Source of the DNA: Ruminococcus sp.
Lineage (GTDB): Bacteria > Bacillota > Clostridia > Oscillospirales > Ruminococcaceae
NCBI GenBank assembly: GCA_017516465.1
Contig: JAFXCR010000014.1
Coordinates: 1-35,572 of the forward strand
Direction of reading: 5' to 3'
DNA length: 35,572 bases
Shown here: piece after piece, positions 8,067-16,784 of the stretch
How positions within the stretch are numbered: the first letter of the stretch is position 1
How the letters are laid out: every line of letters starts with the position of its first letter
The notes under the pieces: generated by a model
What the model was told of the DNA's origin: nothing
Seen by the model: only the letters and a program-made list of their open reading frames with translations
The model's database searches: none
Made by a program: the position numbers and the translations under genes

Positions 8067-10634
8067 ATGATTAATTTTCAATCATTCCGAAAAAAACACC
8101 CTGACCTAATCTCATGTATTTTGATTTCAGCAATATTCATTGTAATCATTTCTGTTACAATGATATTAAGAGGAGACGGCTTTGTATGGGGATCTGATAC
8201 AGACTGGAAAAGCCAGCATTTCGCTATTCCGGAATATTTCAGACTACGTTTCTATGAAACTCACGACATCTTTCCGGATTTTGCACTGCAAATCGGCGGA
8301 GGACAAAATATCTACAACTTCTCCTACTATGGCATAGCGAATCCGCTGTACCTTCCTGCTTACGCCCTGCCCTTCATCAAAATGAGCACATATCTTCAGA
8401 CAGTAAGTCTCGTAACCGTACTTGTTTCCGCCATTTTAAGCTATTATTTCTTCAAAGGACATTTCCAGAACAAAACTTCGCTACTCCTCGCAGTTATGTT
8501 TCTTTGCTCCGGTGGATTGATTTTCCACAGTCACCACCATATCATGTTCATGAATTACTTTCCGTTTCTGATAGGAATTCTTATCGGTATAAGAAGAAAA
8601 AATACTTCCGGTAACATTCTTCTTATCGCTATAATGTCATACTGCATATTATGCACAAGCTTTTATTTCAGCGTCGGATGCTTTGCGACTGTACTTATTT
8701 ACATGATATTTCTTGAGCTTCTGGAAAATAATAATTTTTCAATAAAAAGTCTCCTGAAAAATTATTACATCAAGCTTATCGGTGCTGCTGCTGGCTGCTT
8801 CTGCTCGGCGTTTATGTGGATGCCAACTCTTATGGCTATACTCTCAGGCAGAGAAAAAACATCCTCAACTGTTATGCTCAGCGATATACTTCTGCTTGAT
8901 GTCAATCTGTCAACGATACTGTACACCGGATACTCTATGGGAATTACAGCTTTTGTTCTTTTTTCTGCCGTTTATATGTTCTTTAAGGAAAAAAAATATG
9001 TCCGTTTTCTGTCACTTATATTATTTGCCTGCATACTGTTTCCGCTTATAAATAGTATCGTAAACGCATTCATGTACATAGACGGAAAAGCATTTCTCCC
9101 CTTCGGATTACTGATGCTTCTCATTGCAGGATATTTCATTCATGAAAATAAGCTTGATCTTCGAATTACCGTTATATCATCTCTCCTCATCATATCCATG
9201 GGAATACTGAACATCCTGCTGGATGACTACAACGTTGAATTCAAAAGACTGTTGATTCCTGTCCTTGCGGCAGTTACCTTTACAGGCTTCTTCATGATAT
9301 ATATATGCAAAAAAAATAAAGAAAAAATACTTCCTCTCTATGCTGTAACGGGTTCAATATTGATCTGTGTTGTAAATAATTATATGGATACATTCGCCAC
9401 ATCCGAACTTGTGAATGAGTTCTATAATCCTGAAACAGAAGAAATTATTCAATCGACTATCGAAAATGATACAGATATGTACCGCTTTGCAAATTCTGTT
9501 CACAACGAGGTAAATATCAATCATATCTTCGACATGAGTTATCTGTCTACCAGCAGCTATTCCTCAATAAATAATCCTTTTCTACGGGAATTCAGATTCA
9601 ACACATCGCTCAGCGAAAACCGAATACGAAACAACGCAATGCAGACTCAGCCATACAATATCCTTTTTACTACGCTTATGGGATGCCGGTACAGAATGTC
9701 ACCAGAAGAAATGAGAATGTATGGAGAAGAAATCATCACGAAACATAAGAATTACACGATATATCGCAATGATTACGCTTTTCCGCTTGGATACGCTTCC
9801 CCTTCTGTAATGGGCGAGGATGTATTCACAGAGCTTCCGCCATATTTAAAGGCAGAAGCACTCCTGAATAATATCATAATTCCTGGCATTGATGAGGGAA
9901 CACCTATTCAGAATACTGAACAGATATTCCCTGACATGACGCCCATGATGACCGATCCACATATAATATACGAGGATGGAATTTACACTGTCAATACACA
10001 AACAGAGTTCACGGTGGAACTGATGCTTGAAAAATTAGATAAAAATAAAATTCTTATGATTACAACAACAGCCGATAATAGAATCGGTAATCCGCTTATG
10101 TACAGCGATATCTTCCTCGATATAAACGGAGTCAAAAATAAACTTACTGATCCACGCTGGAAATATTGCAACCAGAACTATGATTTCACCTATGTTCTGT
10201 CCTCCTACGAGATTGTCGATCGTCTTACCATGACATTCTCGCCGGGATATTATACAATTTCCGATATTCAAGTGTATGCACTTGACGCTTCTGTTCTTGA
10301 TGAAACAAAAAACAATATAGATGAACTGATAATTGACCGGAATAAGTCGCTTTACGATTCCATTGAAGGAACCATAGATGTTAAAAATGATGGTTGGTTC
10401 AATATTTCTCTCCCCTATGATAAGAATTTCCGCATATCCTTAGACGGTGAGAAGATTGAATATTTCAAAACAAATACAGCTTTTATCGGATTCCCCGTAA
10501 CATCAGGAAAACATGATATCGTAATTACATATGAAGCTCCGCTGAAAAAATCCGGAATCATAACTTCAATCACATCTGCTGTATTTCTTGTCTCACTTCT
10601 TGTATTCATAAGAATAAAAAAACATAAAATATAA
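8067..10634 (+). CDS. YfhO family multi-spanning membrane protein
   Basis: 855 residues. Residues 1-420 hold about ten to twelve hydrophobic spans (the first near residues 14-36), with an outward loop between spans 1 and 2 that carries the acidic SDTDWKSQ and a GGGQNIYNFSYYGIANPLYL stretch typical of YfhO and related GT-C-type glycosyltransferases. A large extracytoplasmic domain follows (about 425-825) and one last span ends in a basic tail. YfhO in Bacillus is linked to glycosylation of cell-wall polymers; that role here is inference. I chose ATG 8067 because AGGAGG (8055-8060) precedes it by 6 bases; an in-frame ATG at 8037 overlaps the mutS2 stop but has no such site. Last gene of the cluster. 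Confidence 0.87.
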   Translation: MINFQSFRKKHPDLISCILISAIFIVIISVTMILRGDGFVWGSDTDWKSQHFAIPEYFRLRFYETHDIFPDFALQIGGGQNIYNFSYYGIANPLYLPAYALPFIKMSTYLQTVSLVTVLVSAILSYYFFKGHFQNKTSLLLAVMFLCSGGLIFHSHHHIMFMNYFPFLIGILIGIRRKNTSGNILLIAIMSYCILCTSFYFSVGCFATVLIYMIFLELLENNNFSIKSLLKNYYIKLIGAAAGCFCSAFMWMPTLMAILSGREKTSSTVMLSDILLLDVNLSTILYTGYSMGITAFVLFSAVYMFFKEKKYVRFLSLILFACILFPLINSIVNAFMYIDGKAFLPFGLLMLLIAGYFIHENKLDLRITVISSLLIISMGILNILLDDYNVEFKRLLIPVLAAVTFTGFFMIYICKKNKEKILPLYAVTGSILICVVNNYMDTFATSELVNEFYNPETEEIIQSTIENDTDMYRFANSVHNEVNINHIFDMSYLSTSSYSSINNPFLREFRFNTSLSENRIRNNAMQTQPYNILFTTLMGCRYRMSPEEMRMYGEEIITKHKNYTIYRNDYAFPLGYASPSVMGEDVFTELPPYLKAEALLNNIIIPGIDEGTPIQNTEQIFPDMTPMMTDPHIIYEDGIYTVNTQTEFTVELMLEKLDKNKILMITTTADNRIGNPLMYSDIFLDINGVKNKLTDPRWKYCNQNYDFTYVLSSYEIVDRLTMTFSPGYYTISDIQVYALDASVLDETKNNIDELIIDRNKSLYDSIEGTIDVKNDGWFNISLPYDKNFRISLDGEKIEYFKTNTAFIGFPVTSGKHDIVITYEAPLKKSGIITSITSAVFLVSLLVFIRIKKHKI

Positions 10635-10637
10635 CAG

Positions 10638-10671
10638 AATGCCGCACATCAGATGTGCGGCATTGGCTTTT
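10638..10671 (+). terminator. Rho-independent terminator of the era-mutS2-yfhO cluster
   Basis: AATGCCGCACAT (10638-10649) and ATGTGCGGCATT (10653-10664) form a perfect 12-bp stem with a 3-base loop, followed by GGCTTTT. Confidence 0.9.
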
Positions 10672-10710
10672 AAATTAAACACGCCCTCCCTGCCGAAACA
10701 GAGAGGGCGT
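10669..10710 (-). terminator. Terminator of the first GH9 gene
   Basis: On the minus strand ACGCCCTCTCTG (10710-10699) pairs with CAGGGAGGGCGT (10692-10681), 12 pairs including one G-U, with a 6-base loop, then GTTTAATTTAAAA. It faces the terminator of the opposite gene, so the two convergent units are insulated from each other. Confidence 0.85.
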
Positions 10711-10771
10711 ATTCTATTTCAGGAAAACTATTATGATACAGAGATCATACCAATTACCTGTGTTGTTTTAA

Positions 10772-13700
10772 TTAACCCTTAACGAAGTCCTTAGGATCAA
10801 GTGAAGTTATCGACTTAAGGAGGTACTTCTGGATCTGAAGAGCGTCGTTATTTGTGAGACCTGTGCCGTTCTCGTAAACGTCAGCGTTAGCCTTACCCTG
10901 AGCATTAATTGTATACTCATCGGGGTTACCGAGAGACTGGAGAATGAGGATAGCGTCGTTCAGGAGAACTGTACCATCGCAGTTTGTATCGCCCCAGAGT
11001 GTTGCATCAGTACCACCAATCGGAGGAAGGTCAGAACCTGCCTTATGAGCATCAGGAGCTTCGTCCTGCATGAAGGAAGTAATCCAAGCGAGAGGAGCGT
11101 TCCAGTTGATTGTAACTTCGTTTGTAGACCATGCTTCGATTGAGTCAACGAAACATCTCTGTGACGGGTTGTCGAGATCACCAGGAACGAATCCGAGTGC
11201 ACGAACGTAAGGATCCTGGAGACCTGCGTTAGGACCACCGGAAAGGATTCCGTCAGGAGCCATAGGCAGAGTCTTATCGAGTTCGTAAGACCAGTATCTG
11301 TGGTGAGGATTCTCTTCCTTGTATGTACCGTAACCAGTTACATAAGAGAATGAAAGCGGGTTACATCCAAGGAGATAGTTCATAGCTGTAACAACACCGT
11401 TCATGTACTTAACATTCTGATTGAGGTCGAAAGCATAAGCCATAACGATACAGTTGTTGATAACCATGGAGTTTGAACCCCACTCATAACCCTGAATCTC
11501 TACAGAAGGATCAAGGTTATTAGGATCGTTGTAAGGATCACCGTCGTACTTGTAAGGAATACCATAACCCTGAACTTCTTCTTCAGCGATATAGTCATCA
11601 GCAGCCTTTGTGATAGCAGCCTTTACCTTGCTGTTTTCCTCTTCAGAGAGAAGATCGCTGTGGAGTGAAAGTGAGAGTGAACCTGCAGAAGCAGTATTAC
11701 CCCAGTTAAAGGATGTGAATGAACCGTCCTTATTTTCACCGCCGACCATTCTTGTATGACATGTGTAAGCGTACTCAGAATTATCCATTTCGCTCTTGTA
11801 TGTTGAAGCGTCAGCATCGCCCATCTCAGAGCATGAGAGATAGAGCTCACAAGCTGCCCAGTAAGCGTCGTCCAGAACGTTGTTATCACCGTAAGGTCCG
11901 CCGCCCTTTGCCTGCCACATAGGAGCGTAGAGTGAATTCTCGTTTATTTCTTCCTTAGGACACTCACACTTAAGATCAGGATGTGTTGTAGGTGTAGCAT
12001 CATATTCATACCAGTGCTTCTGGTAAGCAGCATAAGCTTCCTTAGCTGTCTCAAGGTAAGTATTAGCCTTTGTTTCATTGAAAGGCTTCCAGAGTCTTGC
12101 AGCCTGAGCAGCACAAGCAGCATAGTTAAGTGTAGCAGCAAGCGTCGGAGGCTTTACGATACGAACTGTACCCCAACCCTTTGAACCATCTTCAAGCTTA
12201 TCGCCTGCATAGTCCCAAGGCTTAGTAGCAAGACCAGTCCACTTGTGGTCGTGGAGCTTGTGGTAGTAAAGTCCATCATACTTGCCCCAAGCTGAGTCAG
12301 TAGATACAACCTTCATCTGAGCAATAAAGTCAAGTTCTACTGCTGCCTCATCGAGGATATCAGGAACCTTATTGCCAGCCTCAGGAACTACAACTGTACC
12401 TGAAGCGTCATCAAACTTACCATCATAGCCTTCCTGCTTGATAGCTCTCTCATACATATTCTGGAGAGTCCATACAGAGATACCGCCGTTAACAACGTAT
12501 TTACCGTGGTCACCAGCGTCGTACCAACCGCCGTTAGCAGTCAGTGAACCAGACTTGTAAGTAGTTGTTGCTTCGTCCTTGGAAGCATACTCGTTCTTCC
12601 AGATCTTCTGGATTGTAGCTGTATCAGTCTTATGACCGCCCTTATGGCCCATTCCTGTACCCTTGCCGTCTGAACCGCCTGATGTACAGTACTCATCTTC
12701 AATATCAATACCTGAACGGTTCTGATAGAAGTAGTTTACAGCGTTTGTGAGCAAATTGTGTGACTCATCATAGTAGATTGTGTCAGCAATATTGAATTCA
12801 AATGATCTCCAGTCCTGACCCTTGATGCGGAGGAAGTATCTTCCGGGAGTCTTGTACTCAGAGAAGTCAATCTTACATACGTTATCCTTAGAGTCCTTAT
12901 CAAGCTTCTTCGCAGCTGTTGTACCTGTGTAAACAACGTCACCTGAAGATGCGTTTACAAGCTCAAACTCATAAGTGTCAGAAGAAAGATTAATTTTTGT
13001 AGCTCCGTGAAGGATATCACCGTTATTATCGCCGAGAGTAGCTGTCTTAGCGAGGTTAGGATAGTAACCAATCTGGTTTACAGAAATAAAGTTAACAGTC
13101 TTGCCGCCAACCTTCATATCATCATGTCCAGCAGCACTATAATCACGGTTTGTAGCGCCATATGATTCGTCAGGGTTTGAATTACATGTACCCTCTGCAT
13201 ACTCATCAGGACAAGTTACACACTCGATAGACATATTGTCAAACCAGATTTCGTCTCCGTCCTTAGCGTTTCCGCCGTAAGTGTTAGCTGTACCGTTAGC
13301 ATAGTGGAAAGCCCACTCTACGCCTTCGAGATCACCGTCAGGAGTAAATGTACCTGAGAATGTCTTGTAGGATGTAGAAAGCTTTGTAGCACTTCCCCAC
13401 TTACCGCTGCTGTTCGTCGAATTAGAAGAATTGTGAGGACCCATAACCATTTCGCCAGAAGCTCCATCAAGACAGAAATATTCATAGTCACCAGAGATAT
13501 CACCGATCTTTGAGCAAAGTTCCATACCTTCTCTTGAAGCCTTAGCATCGAAGCTTACCTTGTAAGTATGGCCACCCTTGAAGTTGAGGTTTCTGTGTCT
13601 GAACTGAAGATCCCACTTGGACTTGTCAGCACCATCAGCTGTAATAATCGAGATGTGGAAAGCACCGTCTTCGATTAAGAAGTTCTGCTTAGCAGGGCTT

Positions 13701-13861
13701 GATTCACAAGTATGCCAAGGAAGTGCCTTGTATTCGAATGTAGATTCACCAAGAACCTGACCAGCTGATACACTCATAGGTGCCACAGCAGGAATTGCGG
13801 GTGCAACCACTGTTGCTGCCATAAGACTTGCAACGATTGCTTTTGATAATTTCTTATGCAT
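10772..13861 (-). CDS. Cellulosomal GH9 cellulase: signal peptide, CBM4/9-like domain, Ig-like domain, GH9, dockerin
   Basis: 1029 residues, secreted. Signal peptide about 1-34 (MHKKLSKAIVASLMAATVVA start); a CBM4/CBM9-like carbohydrate-binding domain about 38-215; the N-terminal Ig-like domain of GH9 cellulases about 255-360 (VNQIGYYPN); the GH9 catalytic domain about 365-930 with the catalytic-base motif DAGD (448-451), NPHHR (851-855) and the acid E915 in NEVTINWN; and a dockerin about 955-1016 with two calcium-loop repeats (GDTNCDG, then ADVYENG). The enzyme hydrolyses beta-1,4-glucan inverting the anomer and would be held on a scaffoldin by the dockerin. The start is the ATG at 13861 with AGGGAGGGT seven bases upstream; a longer frame reaches 13921 but has no signal-peptide logic. 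Cys-rich patches at 214-226 and 632-634 are unusual. Confidence 0.95.
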   Translation of the reverse strand: MHKKLSKAIVASLMAATVVAPAIPAVAPMSVSAGQVLGESTFEYKALPWHTCESSPAKQNFLIEDGAFHISIITADGADKSKWDLQFRHRNLNFKGGHTYKVSFDAKASREGMELCSKIGDISGDYEYFCLDGASGEMVMGPHNSSNSTNSSGKWGSATKLSTSYKTFSGTFTPDGDLEGVEWAFHYANGTANTYGGNAKDGDEIWFDNMSIECVTCPDEYAEGTCNSNPDESYGATNRDYSAAGHDDMKVGGKTVNFISVNQIGYYPNLAKTATLGDNNGDILHGATKINLSSDTYEFELVNASSGDVVYTGTTAAKKLDKDSKDNVCKIDFSEYKTPGRYFLRIKGQDWRSFEFNIADTIYYDESHNLLTNAVNYFYQNRSGIDIEDEYCTSGGSDGKGTGMGHKGGHKTDTATIQKIWKNEYASKDEATTTYKSGSLTANGGWYDAGDHGKYVVNGGISVWTLQNMYERAIKQEGYDGKFDDASGTVVVPEAGNKVPDILDEAAVELDFIAQMKVVSTDSAWGKYDGLYYHKLHDHKWTGLATKPWDYAGDKLEDGSKGWGTVRIVKPPTLAATLNYAACAAQAARLWKPFNETKANTYLETAKEAYAAYQKHWYEYDATPTTHPDLKCECPKEEINENSLYAPMWQAKGGGPYGDNNVLDDAYWAACELYLSCSEMGDADASTYKSEMDNSEYAYTCHTRMVGGENKDGSFTSFNWGNTASAGSLSLSLHSDLLSEEENSKVKAAITKAADDYIAEEEVQGYGIPYKYDGDPYNDPNNLDPSVEIQGYEWGSNSMVINNCIVMAYAFDLNQNVKYMNGVVTAMNYLLGCNPLSFSYVTGYGTYKEENPHHRYWSYELDKTLPMAPDGILSGGPNAGLQDPYVRALGFVPGDLDNPSQRCFVDSIEAWSTNEVTINWNAPLAWITSFMQDEAPDAHKAGSDLPPIGGTDATLWGDTNCDGTVLLNDAILILQSLGNPDEYTINAQGKANADVYENGTGLTNNDALQIQKYLLKSITSLDPKDFVKG

Positions 13862-13905
13862 TTTAAATACCCTCCCTGAAAAATATAAATTATTGTAAAT
13901 TATAA

Positions 13906-13929
13906 CGCAATGCCAGTGCACACATTGCG
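13906..13929. promoter_or_regulatory. Palindrome in the leader of the first GH9 gene (possible operator)
   Basis: CGCAATG (13906-13912) and CATTGCG (13923-13929) are perfect inverted repeats with centres 17 bases apart. They lie 45-68 bases upstream of the ATG and touch a candidate -10. The size and symmetry suit a dimeric repressor site or a 5' hairpin. Which regulator, if any, is unknown. Confidence 0.4.
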
Positions 13930-13958
13930 ATTATATCATGTGTAATTTATGATAAAAA
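13930..13958 (-). promoter_or_regulatory. Tentative promoter of the first GH9 gene
   Basis: Minus-strand TATAAT (13935-13930) is a perfect -10, but the sequence 17 bases upstream (TTTTTA) is a poor -35. Expression may need an activator, or the true promoter may lie elsewhere in 13960-14100, which is A/T-rich. Confidence 0.35.
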
Positions 13959-14100
13959 GTGTGTCATTAAGACAGATTGCACTTCCCCTTTTCATCAATT
14001 CCATTATATTATATCCCGAAAAAAAAGTAAAGAGCTTTTCTGGAATTTCGTTCATTGCCCCAATGATACAAGAGTTTTTTTGTGCAATATGACAAAATAT

Positions 14101-14134
14101 TCAAAAAAGCAAGAGGGCATCAACGCCCTCTTGC
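14101..14134 (-). terminator. Terminator of the second GH9 gene
   Basis: GCAAGAGGGC and GCCCTCTTGC (14109-14118, 14125-14134) form a perfect 10-bp stem with a 6-base loop. On the minus strand it is followed by TTTTTTGA. It separates the two cellulase genes into independent transcripts. Confidence 0.9.
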
Positions 14135-14157
14135 TAATAAATCATGAATTGATTAAA

Positions 14158-16569
14158 TTACTTCTCAGGAAGCTCAGTCAACAGACCAAGAATATACTTC
14201 TGAATGGACAAAGCATCCATATTTGTAATACCTGATCCGTTTTCGTAAACGTCAGAATTCAATACACCCTGTGCAGTAATACGCATATCATCAGAACCGT
14301 TCTCGCCGTAAACATCAGGATTTCCTATTACCTGAAGCACGAGTATTGCATCGTTGAGGAGAACCTTTCCGTCACAGTTTGCATCGCCCCATACATCTAC
14401 CTCAGGCTTTGTGCCGGGATCAGGAGTTGTGCCGGGATCCGGATCAGGTGTCGGATTATCTGTTTCTCCGAGATCAGCACCAGGAACTGCCTTTGTACCG
14501 TCGGGTTCTTCGCCCCATACAAGAATTCCATTAATGTACATAGGAATATGCTTATTATAGGAAGCAGGATCCTTGAGACTGTCAGTAGCAGTTACACCCT
14601 CATATGAGAAGTCGTTTGTAGGATCCCATGCCCCCTTTGTAGGCTTTCCGTCGATAGCATCGGGAATTGATACTCTGAACTGTACCTCGTCACGATGTTC
14701 ACTCTGTCCGGTTGGCTGAATTGCTCTGCCATCCTCGAACTTAACTTCTGCGTAATATGTGTTTCCGGAAGGATCTCCTTCATACTTATAGGGACCTGAT
14801 ACAGTACCGTAACCTTGTTCGCCTTCCTTATACTGCTGAGACTTTCCTTCAACCTTTAAAATATCAACTGAATATCCTGCTTCAAGAAGTTCAGATACAT
14901 CGAAGAAATAACGATAGGATATATCCTTCTGAACTCTTGCCGGCCATGCTGTGTGGTTCATTGCCCATGCTTTGATTTCTGTGTAGCTGTCACCCTTACC
15001 ATTGAGAACAGCACCGACCTTCCATTCATCCCATGTAGGTGTTTCCTTGGGCGGGAAGTCAGCAAGCTTTGTGCCGCCGTTATCTTCGATCATAGCACAC
15101 ATCGCAGCAGTAAATCCAGCATTGTAGTCGATAGCTACTTCTGAATACTCATACTGAGCAACGCTGTTTGTGTATTCGCCTGACTGATTAGGACCTCCGA
15201 CAAGTGCACCATAGAGAGTATGAGCATATTCTGTCTGCCAGCCCTCGTTGCTGCCTTCCTGACCGAGATCATTCCAGTGGTCATCGTGAACGCCGGAAGT
15301 TGTTCTGTGGTGGATAGCAGTAGGATTCTTGTCGCCCATTCCGAGAACATAGCAAAGCCCGAGATCGTTGTCTCCGAACATATAGTCAAGCTGTCCCTTT
15401 GCCCAGTCATTGTACTTTGAAGCAAGTGAAGCATCGTCCTTGAAAATTGTATCAGCAGCAACCTTTGCAATCCATACTGTATTTGCAGAATGACGGTTTG
15501 CACCCCAGTTCATGAGCCATGCAAGACCATCGGGAGTATATGTTACACGCTTTCCGCCGTATCCCTCATCCCAGTAATCAAGGTGATGTGAGATATGGTC
15601 GATCCACTCCTTCTTGCCTGTGTTTATAGCATAGAGCAGAGCGGCTGCCTGTGTTGTATCATCCCAGCAGAATCCCCATGTATACTTCCAGTCTGTGGAC
15701 TGGCTCTCTGTCGGGAACTGCGGAATATAATCAGTTTCGCACTTTTTTAGATAAGCTTCATCGCCAGTAGCCATATAGAGCCAGTTTGCAGCGTACATAC
15801 AGTCATCAACCCATGAGCTTGGCTTGTACATGGTTCCCATAGCACCGTTTTCGTTGTCTCTGATAGAGTCAGCAGTCTCAAAGTACTTCTTTGCCTGCGC
15901 AAGATAAGCTGCTGCCTTGTCAGGCTGCTCGTCCTTGAAGATAATATATCCCTGTGCAAGTGCTGCTGCACAAAGAGCTATTGTTGTAGAATCTGCGATC
16001 TCATCGTAAGGACGTACCCAGTCGCCGTTGTTGAGATGATGCTTTCTGAGGTAAACCTCAGCACTACACCAGATGTTATGGTCAGTAGAGCCGCCTGTAA
16101 AGTCACCGATAGTACCAATAACCTTATCGCCTCTGTCTGCCTGCATAACGTAATCAAGTCCCCACTGAACGTTGTTGCGATAAACTTCACCGAGACCAGC
16201 CTTGTCTACGGCATCCTTGTACTGGATATAACCCCATGCAAGAACTGACGCAGAATAAGCGTTTGTAAGTGTAAACTTGAAGTGGTCGCCTGCATCGAAC
16301 CAGCCACCGGGAATGACATCAGTTTCTTTTCCGTCCTCGTCTACCATTGAATCTGCACGCCAGCTTACGCTGTTCCACTCAGGAAGAACACCGGACTGCT
16401 GTACTTCATAGAAGAACAGTGCCTTCTGAAGTGCCTCAGCATAGTTTACATCAACCGCAGCAGATGCACTGATAACAGGTGAACCTGCCTTTTCTGCCGG
16501 CAGATAAGCAGCCATACCCGCTGCCATAGCCATAGCCGATACAGCAGCAGTAATTTTCTTAAATTTCAA
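14158..16569 (-). CDS. Cellulosomal GH9 cellulase: signal peptide, GH9, CBM3c-like domain, dockerin
   Basis: 803 residues from the TTG start, secreted. Signal peptide about 1-37 (L/M-KFKKITAAVSAMAMAAGM start); GH9 catalytic domain about 40-505 with DAGD (92-95), NPTAIHHR near 415-422 and acid E477 in YSEVAIDYN; a CBM3c-like module about 514-690; a Pro/Thr/Asp linker about 704-723; and a dockerin about 727-797 (GDANCDG, then SDVYENG). GH9-CBM3c enzymes are typically processive endoglucanases, the fused module feeding the chain to the active site. Start choice: a promoter at 16625-16653 puts transcription start near 16618, ruling out the ATG at 16620. The TTG at 16569 has AGAGGGG 8 bases upstream and gives a clean signal peptide; ATG at 16587 is the alternative. 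Confidence 0.94.
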   Translation of the reverse strand: MKFKKITAAVSAMAMAAGMAAYLPAEKAGSPVISASAAVDVNYAEALQKALFFYEVQQSGVLPEWNSVSWRADSMVDEDGKETDVIPGGWFDAGDHFKFTLTNAYSASVLAWGYIQYKDAVDKAGLGEVYRNNVQWGLDYVMQADRGDKVIGTIGDFTGGSTDHNIWCSAEVYLRKHHLNNGDWVRPYDEIADSTTIALCAAALAQGYIIFKDEQPDKAAAYLAQAKKYFETADSIRDNENGAMGTMYKPSSWVDDCMYAANWLYMATGDEAYLKKCETDYIPQFPTESQSTDWKYTWGFCWDDTTQAAALLYAINTGKKEWIDHISHHLDYWDEGYGGKRVTYTPDGLAWLMNWGANRHSANTVWIAKVAADTIFKDDASLASKYNDWAKGQLDYMFGDNDLGLCYVLGMGDKNPTAIHHRTTSGVHDDHWNDLGQEGSNEGWQTEYAHTLYGALVGGPNQSGEYTNSVAQYEYSEVAIDYNAGFTAAMCAMIEDNGGTKLADFPPKETPTWDEWKVGAVLNGKGDSYTEIKAWAMNHTAWPARVQKDISYRYFFDVSELLEAGYSVDILKVEGKSQQYKEGEQGYGTVSGPYKYEGDPSGNTYYAEVKFEDGRAIQPTGQSEHRDEVQFRVSIPDAIDGKPTKGAWDPTNDFSYEGVTATDSLKDPASYNKHIPMYINGILVWGEEPDGTKAVPGADLGETDNPTPDPDPGTTPDPGTKPEVDVWGDANCDGKVLLNDAILVLQVIGNPDVYGENGSDDMRITAQGVLNSDVYENGSGITNMDALSIQKYILGLLTELPEK

Positions 16570-16590
16570 ATTGCATACCCCTCTCATTTC

Positions 16591-16606
16591 CCGGAGTGCC
16601 CTCCGG
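16591..16606 (-). promoter_or_regulatory. Small hairpin in the leader of the second GH9 gene
   Basis: CCGGAG-4 bases-CTCCGG is a perfect 6-bp stem in the 5' leader. It locks up GGAGGG, which otherwise would be the ribosome binding site of the ATG at 16587. This favours initiation at the downstream TTG, or may protect the 5' end of the mRNA. Confidence 0.5.
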
Positions 16607-16624
16607 ATATAATTATACAACTTT

Positions 16625-16653
16625 AATATACATTATTTATCGTACTTTGTCAA
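16625..16653 (-). promoter_or_regulatory. Promoter of the second GH9 gene
   Basis: Minus-strand TTGACA (16653-16648), 17-base spacer, TATATT (16630-16625). Near-consensus, about 55 bases upstream of the TTG start. Confidence 0.75.
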
Positions 16654-16723
16654 GATGAAATTTATAAATTCATTGCAGAATCCCCAATTTTTCTAAACTT
16701 TTGAAAAAATATGATATAAAACA

Positions 16724-16752
16724 TTGACGAAATATGAATTATAGTGTATAAT
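16724..16752 (+). promoter_or_regulatory. Promoter of the symporter gene
   Basis: TTGACG (16724-16729), 17-base spacer, TATAAT (16747-16752), about 30 bases before the ATG at 16785. Confidence 0.8.
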
Positions 16753-16784
16753 CAAAGTACTATATTAAAGTAAAGGAGTTTATC

